Shown one piece after another: positions 57,811 through 64,000 of a stretch of DNA of 64,000 bases. Positions within the stretch are counted from its first letter, which is position 1. Every line of letters begins with the position of its first letter. The notes under the pieces were generated by a model. The model worked only from the letters and a program-made list of their open reading frames with translations, did no database searches and was not told the origin of the DNA. The stretch covers positions 186,001 to 250,000 of the forward strand of contig NZ_JAVRHT010000001.1 in NCBI RefSeq assembly GCF_031846415.1, in the 5' to 3' direction. The DNA comes from Rubrivirga litoralis (lineage in GTDB: Bacteria > Bacteroidota > Rhodothermia > Rhodothermales > Rubricoccaceae). The position numbers were made by a program, and so were the translations under genes.

Positions 57811-57966
57811 AGCCCCCTCCGGGGAGGTACGGGGTACTCAGTACGAGGTACGGCCCTGGAGTGCTTTTTAGGAACGATAGAGGCCTGGGGGCGGGGCGGG
57901 GAGGCGCATCGTTCCCCAGAGCCGGCAGCGGATTCCGTACCCGGTACCTCGCACCCTCCGGGGCTA
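57808..57966. repeat. heptamer inverted-repeat element, GGGTAC type, between convergent genes
   Basis: Left arm from the GNAT stop: CTCCGGG, then 7-nt units GAGGTAC GGGGTAC TCAGTAC GAGGTAC. Right arm CCGTACC CGGTACC TCGCACC CTCCGGGG ending at the stop of the next gene. An inner hairpin GGAACGAT (57871-57878) / ATCGTTCC (57908-57915) is nested. Both flanking TAG stops form its ends, so it may act as a bidirectional terminator. Confidence 0.8.
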
Positions 57967-58635
57967 GGGGCGGGGCGGCCCGACGACGCGCGCCCGCACC
58001 TCGCGCACAAACCGGCCGTCCGCGACCTCGATGGCGACCCAGTTCGACACGCGCCCGTCCGCCCGCGCCGCGAGGCGGACCGTCTGCCGCCCCGCCCCCG
58101 CCGCGTCGAGGTCGAGGACGACGCGGTCCTGAAACGCGTCGATCGCGTTGTCGCCGAACGGGCGGTCGCCGACGAGCGCGACGACGCCCTCTTCCTCGTC
58201 CAGATCGGGCGCCCCGCCGCCGTCCTGGTCGAGCGCGAACTCGACGAGGCTGGGGTCGCCGGCGTCCACGCCGACGAAGCGCAGGCGGAGGCCCGGCGCC
58301 CCGCCCACGACCGCGACGACGCCGTCCGCCCCGCCCGCGCGGAACGGGACGAGGGCGACGCCGGCCCACCCCGCCCGCGGCCGCACGACCACGCGCGTCC
58401 CGTCGGCCGGCGCGACCTGGACGTCGGGGTGCGCGCCGAACGCGGCCGCCCCGCCCGCCCCGAGCGGGGCGGCGTCGAGCGTGTCCGCCCGCCCGGCCTC
58501 GACGCGAAGGACCGGGACGAGGCCCGCGCCGGTCGACTCGGGCGGGGCGGGGCGGACGCCCGCGCACCCGGCGAGCAGGAGGAGCGCGACGAACCCGACG
58601 TGGACCGGCAGAGCGGGGGCGGGGCGGGGCGTCAC
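57964..58635 (-). CDS. hypothetical lipoprotein (223 aa)
   Basis: GTG start, signal VHVGFVALLLLAGC (Cys24). Beta-rich body (VVVRPRAGWAGVALVPFRA, LRFVGVDAGDPSLVEFALDQ, DRVVLDLDAAGAGRQTVRLA) with a DQDGGGAPDLDEEEG acidic loop that could bind calcium. No family recognised. Convergent with the GNAT gene; 4 bp downstream of the small Rho_N-like gene on the same strand. Confidence 0.72.
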   Translation of the reverse strand: MTPRPAPALPVHVGFVALLLLAGCAGVRPAPPESTGAGLVPVLRVEAGRADTLDAAPLGAGGAAAFGAHPDVQVAPADGTRVVVRPRAGWAGVALVPFRAGGADGVVAVVGGAPGLRLRFVGVDAGDPSLVEFALDQDGGGAPDLDEEEGVVALVGDRPFGDNAIDAFQDRVVLDLDAAGAGRQTVRLAARADGRVSNWVAIEVADGRFVREVRARVVGPPRP

Positions 58636-58639
58636 GCGG

Positions 58640-58900
58640 CTACCCGGTGCGGAGGGCGCCGATCAGCTCGGCCTTCGTCATGCGGCTCCGGCCCTCGACG
58701 CCGAGCTCTTTGGCGCGGTCGTGCAGCTCGTCCTTCGTCCACTCCTCGTAGGCCTTGGCGTGGCCGCCTTTCTCCGACGGGTGCATGTCGGGGTTGGCCT
58801 GGGCGTTCGCGATCGCCGCCGCTTTGTGCGTGGAGTAGCCCTTGTCGCGGAGCGCTTCGTACGCGTCGTCGTTTTTGATGCGGCTGCCGTGGTCGGCCAT
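58640..58900 (-). CDS. small protein with Rho N-terminal/SAP-like motif (86 aa)
   Basis: Basic-acidic small protein: MADHGSRIKNDDAYEALRDK, AAAIANAQANPDMHPSEKGG, then a helix-extended-helix WTKDELHDRAKELGVEGRSR followed by MTKAELIGALR, typical of Rho_N/SAP-type nucleic-acid-binding motifs. Similar stress-associated or plasmid-stabilisation-like small proteins are widespread; function not established. Full-length ORF with clear start at 58900. Confidence 0.82.
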   Translation of the reverse strand: MADHGSRIKNDDAYEALRDKGYSTHKAAAIANAQANPDMHPSEKGGHAKAYEEWTKDELHDRAKELGVEGRSRMTKAELIGALRTG

Positions 58901-58941
58901 GACGGTGGGGCGGGGCGGTGACGGGCGGGGCGTAGACAGAC

Positions 58942-58985
58942 GAGCGGCCGCCCCGCCCGTTCCGAGCGGCCGCCCCGCCCGTTCC
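58942..58985. repeat. 22-bp tandem duplication
   Basis: Two identical 22-bp units, each GAGCGGCCGCCCCGCCCGTT plus CC, followed by a third start GAGCGGGG. Contains the genomic 11-mer. Confidence 0.85.
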
Positions 58986-59005
58986 GAGCGGGGTTCCCAA
59001 ACGGC

Positions 59006-59039
59006 GCGCGGGGGCGGACCCGGAGGCCCGCCCCCGCGC
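59006..59039 (-). terminator. hairpin after the T9SS-sorted protein gene
   Basis: Perfect 12-bp stem GCGCGGGGGCGG / CCGCCCCCGCGC, 10-nt loop, 22 nt after the stop at 59062. Confidence 0.7.
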
Positions 59040-59061
59040 AGGGAGCTCAGATCCGGCGGTC

Positions 59062-61476
59062 TTAGCGGGCGACCGTGATCCGGACTGTCTGGGTCTCATC
59101 GCCGACCGTGGCGCGCACGACGTAGACGCCGGAGGGAACGCCCGAGGCGTCGAACGCGACCTCGTGGCGGCCGCGCTCGACGGGGCCGGACGCGAGGACG
59201 GCCACGCGGCGGCCCAGCACGTCGTAGACCGCCACCTGGGCGTCTCCGGCCTCGGCGGCGCCGAACGCGATGAGCGCGCGGCCCGACGTCGGGTTCGGCG
59301 CCGACGTGACGGCCAGGTCGACCGCCTCGTCGGGACCGCCCTCGCCGGCCACGCCGCCGCCCGCGCTGGCGCTGCCCGGCGTGGGCGGGGCGGCCGCGTA
59401 GGAGCCGTTCCCGGTCCGCTGGATCGAGGCCTCCTCGGTGTCGCCCGACGCTACCTGGTCCTCGGGCACGCCGAAGGCGCTCGCTAGGCTCCCGGACGGC
59501 GCGGCGCGGCGGCTCGCGGTGACGGCGTTGTCGTAGATCAGGACGTCAGCGCGCGTCGACGCGTTCTGGCCGGCCGCGGCCCCGTTCGGGTAGTCGCTCG
59601 CCTTGCCGAGGTAGAGGGCGACCGCCCCGCTCCCGTCGACGACGTCGTTGGGGGCGCCGCCGAGGACGGCCTGGTTGGCTGCCGCGACGCCGGGGTCCGA
59701 CACCACGTAGACCTCACCGGGCGCGAGCACGCCCTGGAGGTTGAACTGAGCGTAGGCCAGGTTGTCGGCTCCGTTGAAAAAGACGAGGGCGTAGTCGGCC
59801 AGCTGAGCCGGAACGTCGCTGACGTTCTGGATCTCGACGAACTCCGCGGCGTCGCCCTCGCCAAGCGGCGGCGTGACGGCGTCGACCTCGCTGATGACGA
59901 GGTCGCCCGAGACCGGCCGCGAGGCGAACTCGAAGGCGCCGATGTCGGCCCGCTCGTCCCCGCTGCGGATGCCCGGGCGGAGGAAGCCGCGGCCGTCGAG
60001 GGCCGGCGCGTCGGCCCCGATGGCCGGGTCGGCGGCGTCGATGGCCGGGCTCGCGGCGCCCAGCTCGTACGCCGTGACGGCGTAGCCCGCGCCCCGGTTG
60101 GCGCCGATGACGACCGGGTTGATCCGGGTCGCGTCACTGGCCTGCCCGCTCCCGATGCGGCTCCCGTTCTGGTCCACGGCCGCGCCCGGCTGGACGTCGG
60201 GGAAGCCGGCCTCGACCGAGCTGTTGGTCCCGATCAGGTTGAAGCCGCGGTCCACGAGCAGGCCGGTCGTAAACGGGTTCGGCCCCGGCCCGGCGTCGTC
60301 GTCAGCCACGGACCCGTCGTAGAGGTCGGACCCCGGCTGCTTTGTGGCCGCCGTCGTGGTCCCGTCGTTGCGGGTGTCGCTGCCGGCCGTGTTCGACGCG
60401 ACGATCGTGTTGGTCAGCGTGGTCTCCCCGCCGTTGACGCTCGCGACGCCGCCGCCCGCCCCGCCCTCGCCTTCGGCACCGGCCTGGCCGCCGTTCGTGC
60501 CGGCGGCGCCGGCCGAGGGGTCGCCGGCCACGTTGTTCGCGATCGTCGACCGCTCGACGCTCAGCGTCCCCTCGTTGTAGACGCCGGCGCCGGAGCCGCC
60601 GGAGCCGCCGTTGCCGCCATCGGCCGGGGCGCCGCTCGACGGGGCCGTGCCGAAGCCCGGCGAGCCGGCGTCGCCCGTCTCGTTCTGCGCCACGAAGCTC
60701 CGGCGCAGGGTGAGGGCGCCGTAGTTGGCGATGCCGCCGCCGTCGCCACCCCGCCCGGCGTTGCCGCCGCGCGTCTGGGCGATCCCAGCCGAAGGCGCCG
60801 TCCCGTTGCCGCCGCTCGACGTGGCGCAGTTGTTGACCGAGACCTGGTCGAGCAGGGCCGTCACGCCCGCCGCGACGAGCACGCACCCGCCGTCGGCCCC
60901 GTCCGCGCCGTCCACGGACTGGCCGGGGCCGGGGCTCGAAACACCGTTGGCGCCGGGCTGCGCCGTGCCGCCGGTGATCGTGACGCGCTCGATGCGGACC
61001 TCGTTCGAGAGCAGGTGGAACACACGGTCGTTCGGGCTCACCGTGACCTGCGGGCCGGGCGTCCCGGTGCCGCGGATCGTGAGCGACGAGAACGCGGCGG
61101 CCCCGGCGCCCAGGTCGAGGTCGCCGTAGGCGTTGCCGTCCTCGTACGTCTCCGCGGCGACGTTGGGGGCCACGCGCGAGAGCGTGTAGGTGCCCGAGAC
61201 GCCGCCCGCGAGCTGCCCCGGCAGGTTGATGACGACGGGGCCGGGCGTCGCGTTGGCCTCGTCCACGGCCGCCCGGAGCGTGCAGCGGGGCTCGGCGGAC
61301 GGGTTGGACTCGGTAAAGGTGTCCAGGCACACGCCGTCGCCGGGCGTCCGGTCGCGGGCGTTGGCGTCGTCCGCGGCGGAGTTGACCGTGAACACGGTCG
61401 TCGGGACTTGGGCGCTGGCCGGACCGGCGAGAAGGGCTACCGCGAGCGGGATCCAGCGGGGGGTTGCAAAAGGCAT
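59062..61476 (-). CDS. T9SS-sorted right-handed beta-helix protein with lamin-tail domain (804 aa)
   Basis: Signal peptide to about residue 23 (LAGPASAQ). A CSLREA-type segment at ~28-75 (TVNSAADDANARDRTPGDGV, CTLRAAVDEANA) is followed by Gly-rich parallel beta-helix turns (~130-430), a lamin-tail domain (~520-620, LVISEVDAVTP, AEFVEIQNVSD) and a C-terminal type IX sorting domain from ~720 (APNPTSGRALIAF, VYDVLGRRVA, GVPSGVYVVRATVG). It is thus probably secreted through SprA and anchored at the surface. Function may be adhesion or polymer binding. The ATG at 61476 gives the signal peptide. Confidence 0.9.
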   Translation of the reverse strand: MPFATPRWIPLAVALLAGPASAQVPTTVFTVNSAADDANARDRTPGDGVCLDTFTESNPSAEPRCTLRAAVDEANATPGPVVINLPGQLAGGVSGTYTLSRVAPNVAAETYEDGNAYGDLDLGAGAAAFSSLTIRGTGTPGPQVTVSPNDRVFHLLSNEVRIERVTITGGTAQPGANGVSSPGPGQSVDGADGADGGCVLVAAGVTALLDQVSVNNCATSSGGNGTAPSAGIAQTRGGNAGRGGDGGGIANYGALTLRRSFVAQNETGDAGSPGFGTAPSSGAPADGGNGGSGGSGAGVYNEGTLSVERSTIANNVAGDPSAGAAGTNGGQAGAEGEGGAGGGVASVNGGETTLTNTIVASNTAGSDTRNDGTTTAATKQPGSDLYDGSVADDDAGPGPNPFTTGLLVDRGFNLIGTNSSVEAGFPDVQPGAAVDQNGSRIGSGQASDATRINPVVIGANRGAGYAVTAYELGAASPAIDAADPAIGADAPALDGRGFLRPGIRSGDERADIGAFEFASRPVSGDLVISEVDAVTPPLGEGDAAEFVEIQNVSDVPAQLADYALVFFNGADNLAYAQFNLQGVLAPGEVYVVSDPGVAAANQAVLGGAPNDVVDGSGAVALYLGKASDYPNGAAAGQNASTRADVLIYDNAVTASRRAAPSGSLASAFGVPEDQVASGDTEEASIQRTGNGSYAAAPPTPGSASAGGGVAGEGGPDEAVDLAVTSAPNPTSGRALIAFGAAEAGDAQVAVYDVLGRRVAVLASGPVERGRHEVAFDASGVPSGVYVVRATVGDETQTVRITVAR

Positions 61477-61657
61477 GTAGAGCGGAGTGGGATGAAAAGC
61501 AGGCGAGACGCTACCGCCATCGTAGAGGGCGGGGTGGAGGGGGTTCCTCGGGAGACGTGATCGTTGGGTGAGGGGGACGGCTAAAGACCGGCTTGGCATT
61601 TTCCCCCACGCTTCGTTGTTGCAGGAGGCGCGGGCGCGGACGCGCAGGGACAGTCGG

Positions 61658-62005
61658 TCACCAGTCGGGCTTTTGCCGGTTGGCCTTTTTCTCGGACCGG
61701 CGCTTTTTGGCCTCGATCCGGCGCCGCTTCGAGCCGCGCGTCGGCTTGGTCGGCCGGCGGACCTTGACGGGCCGGTTCATCTCCTCCAGCCGCTCGCGGA
61801 GCGTGGCCACGGCGAGGGCCTTGTTGCGGAACTGGCTCCGTGACGACCGGCTCTGCACGCGGACGCCGGTCGGCCGGTGCGTCAGGCGGACGCCCGTTTC
61901 GACCTTGTTCGCCCGCTGGCCGCCCTTGGTCCCGGCGCTCATCGTCTCGACGTCGCACTCGGCGAGGAGGTCGTCGTTGGTGTCGGGGATGGGGACTTTA
62001 GCCAC
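61658..62005 (-). CDS. RF-1-domain peptidyl-tRNA hydrolase-like protein with GGQ (115 aa)
   Basis: Single release-factor catalytic domain: SAGTKGGQRANKVETGVRLT with GGQ at 28-30, HRPTGVRVQSRSSRSQFRNK, then a strongly basic tail (RRPTKPTRGSKRRRIEAKKR) like the ribosome-binding tail of ArfB. No codon-recognition domain. Likely rescues stalled ribosomes, though it is a little short for ArfB and could be another RF-like family. Start overlaps the end of the MgtC gene by 8 bp. Confidence 0.88.
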   Translation of the reverse strand: MAKVPIPDTNDDLLAECDVETMSAGTKGGQRANKVETGVRLTHRPTGVRVQSRSSRSQFRNKALAVATLRERLEEMNRPVKVRRPTKPTRGSKRRRIEAKKRRSEKKANRQKPDW

Positions 62006-62453
62006 GGCGGAGCTCCACGCGGCGTTCGAGGCGCTCGGCGGCGCCGAGCACGAGGACGGTGAGGACCGTGGCGCCGACGGCGAGCACGTAGCGGTCGAGC
62101 GCGACGGCGATCCCGATGGGCGCCACGACGAGGAGCGAGGCGGCCGTCGTGAGCCCGCGCGTCCGGTCGCGCTCGCGGTCGCGGAACACGATGCCGGCGC
62201 CCAGGAACCCGAGGCCGGCCGCGATCGCCTGGACGGCCCGCACCGGGTCGACGCGGACGCCCCCGCCGGCGGCGGCGCCCGCGGCCACGCTGACTTCGAC
62301 GAACAGGAACGACGAGAGCGCCACGAGCATCATCGTCCGCAGGCCGGCGCCCTTCCCCTTCCGCTCGCGCTCCCACCCGACCACCCCGCCCAGCGCGAGC
62401 GCCAGCACGGCGTCGGCGAGCGTGCGGAGGTCAGCGAGGGCGGCGTCGAGCAT
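61998..62453 (-). CDS. MgtC/SapB family membrane protein (151 aa)
   Basis: N-terminal MgtC domain with four to five helices: LALALGGVVGWERERKGKGA, GLRTMMLVALSSFLFV, RAVQAIAAGLGFLGAGIVFR and TRGLTTAASLLVVAPIGIAV. These are the family signatures. No C-terminal ACT-like domain. MgtC proteins affect Mg2+ homeostasis and membrane ATPases; role here inferred only by family. Confidence 0.9.
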   Translation of the reverse strand: MLDAALADLRTLADAVLALALGGVVGWERERKGKGAGLRTMMLVALSSFLFVEVSVAAGAAAGGGVRVDPVRAVQAIAAGLGFLGAGIVFRDRERDRTRGLTTAASLLVVAPIGIAVALDRYVLAVGATVLTVLVLGAAERLERRVELRRG

Positions 62454-62490
62454 CGGGGATCGCAGGAGGCGGGGCGGGGCGGGGTGGTCC

Positions 62491-62498
62491 TACGTTCG
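62491..62498 (+). promoter_or_regulatory. TAnnTTTG-like -7 box before the hydroxylase gene
   Basis: TACGTTCG, 29 nt before the GTG at 62527. Confidence 0.35.
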
Positions 62499-62526
62499 TC
62501 CGCCCCGCCCCGGTCCCCCGCCCGCC

Positions 62527-63000
62527 GTGCTCCGCTTCCTGCTCCTGGCCGCCGCCGCGTTCGCCGTGATGGAGGTGTCCGCGTACGTCCTCCACCGCTG
62601 GCTCTTCCACGGCGCCCTGTGGCGGCTCCACCGGACGCACCACGACCCGGCCCACGGCCACGGCGACGGGTTCGAGTGGAACGACCTGTTCTCGGTCAGC
62701 TTCGCGGCCGTCTCGCTCGGGCTGATGTGGGCGGGGCGGGGCGCCCCGCTCGCGAGCGGAGCGTTCCCGCTGGGCGTCGGGATCGCCGTCTACGGCGCGC
62801 TCTACTTCGTGCTCCACGACCTCTACGCGCACGGGCGGCTGGGGCCGGTGAAGACGAAGAACCCGGCGGCGCAGTCGGTGAAGCGGGCGCACGGGCGGCA
62901 CCACCAGTCGCTCTCGAAGGAGGGGCAGGAGCCGTACGGGCTCTTCCTGTTCCCGCCGTGGATGGGCCGCCGGTTCGAGCGGAAGCGGGACCGCGCCTGA
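62527..63000 (+). CDS. crtZ: CrtZ-type beta-carotene hydroxylase / fatty-acid hydroxylase family (157 aa)
   Basis: Small membrane di-iron hydroxylase with four His boxes: HRWLFHG, HRTHHD, HDLYAHGR and HGRHHQ, two to three helices and the family FPPWMGRR-like ending. It fits CrtZ, which hydroxylates beta-rings of carotenoids to zeaxanthin-type xanthophylls; orange-red pigments are usual in this lineage (inference). GTG start at 62527 begins VLRFLLLAAAAFAVMEVSAY. No other carotenoid gene is in the window. Confidence 0.85.
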   Translation: MLRFLLLAAAAFAVMEVSAYVLHRWLFHGALWRLHRTHHDPAHGHGDGFEWNDLFSVSFAAVSLGLMWAGRGAPLASGAFPLGVGIAVYGALYFVLHDLYAHGRLGPVKTKNPAAQSVKRAHGRHHQSLSKEGQEPYGLFLFPPWMGRRFERKRDRA

Positions 63001-63078
63001 CCGCGGGGCGTCGGCGCAGCCCGCCGCCCCGCCCGCGCCTCCCCGCACCTACGGGCGGCGGGAGCGGGCGGGGCGGGG

Positions 63079-63086
63079 TAGTTTGC
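63079..63086 (+). promoter_or_regulatory. TAnnTTTG -7 box before the ECF sigma gene
   Basis: TAGTTTGC: has TAnnTTTG shape in its first seven bases (TAGTTTG). 29 nt before the ATG at 63115. Best single -7 match in the window. Confidence 0.45.
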
Positions 63087-63114
63087 CGCCCCGCCCCGAG
63101 TTACGACGCCCGCC

Positions 63115-63729
63115 ATGCCGCCTGCCCCGTCTCCGTCCGCGCCCTCGGCGTCGAGCGAGGAGGACCGCGCGACGGTCGCGCAGGCGCTCGGCGGCGACCA
63201 GCGGGCGTACGAGCGGCTGGTCACGAAGTACCGGGGGCCGCTGACCCACCACGTCTCGAAGATGGTCCGCGAGAGCGCCGTCGTCGACGACCTGGTGCAG
63301 GAGGCGTTCGTCAAGGCGTTCGGATCGCTCGACAGCTACTCGCCGACGTACGCCTTCTCGACGTGGCTCTACCGGATCACGACGAACCACACGATCGACC
63401 ACATCCGGCGCAAAAAGCTGCCCACGTTCTCGATCGACAAGCCGGTCCAGACGCGCGACGGCCAACTCCAGATGGAGCTCCCGGACACGACCTACCGCCC
63501 CGACCGGGCCGTCGTGACGGACCAGCGCAACGCGATCCTCCGCGAGGCCATCGAGGCGCTCCCGCCGAAGTACCACCGCGTCATCGTGCTCCGGCACCAG
63601 GAGGAAAAGACGTACGACGAGATTGCGGACGAGCTGGACCTCCCGCTGGGCACCGTCAAGGCGCACATCTTCCGCGCCCGCGCGCTCCTCAACAAGGCGC
63701 TCCGCGCGCGCCGCGACGAACTGGAATAG
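63115..63729 (+). CDS. ECF-type RNA polymerase sigma factor (204 aa)
   Basis: Sigma-70 regions 2 and 4 only. Region 2: ERLVTKYRGPLTHHVSKMVR, DDLVQEAFVKAFGSLDSYSP, FSTWLYRITTNHTIDHIRRK. Region 4: ALPPKYHRVIVLRHQEEKTY, DEIADELDLPLGTVKAHIFR as helix-turn-helix. A ~25-residue Pro/Ser-rich N-terminus precedes. No anti-sigma gene is visible before the window ends, so its signal is unknown. Confidence 0.92.
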   Translation: MPPAPSPSAPSASSEEDRATVAQALGGDQRAYERLVTKYRGPLTHHVSKMVRESAVVDDLVQEAFVKAFGSLDSYSPTYAFSTWLYRITTNHTIDHIRRKKLPTFSIDKPVQTRDGQLQMELPDTTYRPDRAVVTDQRNAILREAIEALPPKYHRVIVLRHQEEKTYDEIADELDLPLGTVKAHIFRARALLNKALRARRDELE

Positions 63730-64000
63730 CCGGGGGAGGCGGTGGATCAGTGGGTCAGGTTTTCGGGCGGGGTGGTCGAGGCGGGCACGTCGCCGTCCCG
63801 AGGCGGCGGCGGTCCCCCTCCTGGACACCCCGAGGGGACGGCGCAGCCAGGAGGGGCTAGGACCCAAAGGGCGGGGTGGTGGTCGGGCGGGCGGGGCGGT
63901 CAAGACCGGCACCGCCCCGCCCTGGGCGCCGCGGCCCGACGGCGTTGCATGCAACGCCGCCCCGCCCGCATGGGCGGCAGCCGGTCGCCCCGACGGCGGC
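63730..64000. other. spacer to window end
   Basis: No gene recognised in 271 bp after the sigma gene. It contains several GGGCGGGG motifs and a 20-bp GCATGC-centred palindrome. A gene start may lie just beyond the window. Confidence 0.4.
63940..63959. repeat. perfect 20-bp GCATGC-centred palindrome
   Basis: CGGCGTTGCATGCAACGCCG is fully self-complementary and nearly identical in design to CGCCGTCGCATGCAACGGCG at 39114. Confidence 0.7.

Larger units (their letters stand above)
1..64000. repeat. dispersed 11-mer GGGCGGGGCGG / CCGCCCCGCCC
   Basis: Occurs by eye several times per kilobase in both orientations across the whole window, for example 806-816, 14786-14796, 15308-15318, 19472-19482 and 57283-57293. 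In genes it adds short Gly/Ala/Pro runs (GGAV, AGGAA, PPRPA); in spacers inverted pairs build terminator hairpins. Much denser than expected even at this GC content (judged by eye, not counted). Confidence 0.8.

Noticed and set aside
63730..64000. Possible tRNA or small RNA after the ECF sigma gene
   Set aside because: No cloverleaf-compatible arms or TTCGA loop seen.

Overview
The window reads as a chromosomal segment of a very GC-rich member of the Bacteroidota/Rhodothermota side of the tree; a Rubricoccaceae-like marine bacterium is my best guess, from memory of such genomes rather than a search. Supporting signs are a SusC/SusD pair, a 2,614-residue SprA translocon of the type IX secretion system with a probable substrate carrying the matching C-terminal domain, a GWxTD lipoprotein, a short Bacteroidota-type primary sigma factor, and recurrent TAnnTT(T)G promoter-like boxes. 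No rRNA, tRNA, CRISPR array, integrase or classical IS was seen.

Layout. 1-14.7 kb (mostly minus strand) is a carbohydrate-uptake locus: TonB-dependent SusC, SusD lipoprotein, two FG-GAP/VCBS lipoproteins, a free-standing TonB-plug lipoprotein, a cytoplasmic GH13 glucosidase and an exported GH13 neopullulanase-like enzyme, with LacI-type GAAGCGCTTTC operators before susC and the exported amylase. A small GIY-YIG nuclease gene bounded by perfect 30-bp inverted repeats sits between the two VCBS genes. 15-22 kb holds a CPBP protease, a PLP enzyme of sulfur amino-acid metabolism, the primary sigma factor, an outer-membrane protein, ddl and murF. 22-30 kb holds a GWxTD protein, gluQ-type synthetase plus hydrolase, DUF2256, a LexA-like protein without the protease dyad, YceI, RecO, a ComEA-like HhH protein and an SDR. 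31-39 kb is sprA. 39-43 kb has lipB and a tightly overlapped minus-strand operon (LytR_C protein, rsfS, lipoprotein, DUF423). 43-46 kb is a PhoB/PhoR-like two-component pair and a MarR regulator. 46-51 kb has two paired-cysteine module proteins, ilvE, a GT2 and a YndJ-like membrane protein. 51-57 kb is a four-gene overlapping operon (HtrA-like protease, two lipoproteins, MoxR-type ATPase), then a glutamate-receptor-type potassium channel. 57-64 kb has a GNAT, a T9SS-sorted beta-helix protein, an RF-like GGQ protein, MgtC, a CrtZ-type hydroxylase and an ECF sigma factor.

The most unusual layer is repetitive DNA. First, an 11-mer GGGCGGGGCGG (or its complement) occurs several times per kb in genes and spacers, and inverted pairs of it form many of the terminator hairpins. 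Second, spacers hold arrays with a strict 7-nt period but several unrelated unit sequences (GGGTAC, GGGTGAC, GAATGNN, CAGTCCC, CCGCCCT types), often as inverted arms, abutting start codons and in several cases supplying the stop codon of the neighbouring gene. Third, GCATGC/ATGCAT-centred 20-bp palindromes recur in spacers. These, with the GIY-YIG cassette, are the best candidates for undescribed biology here.
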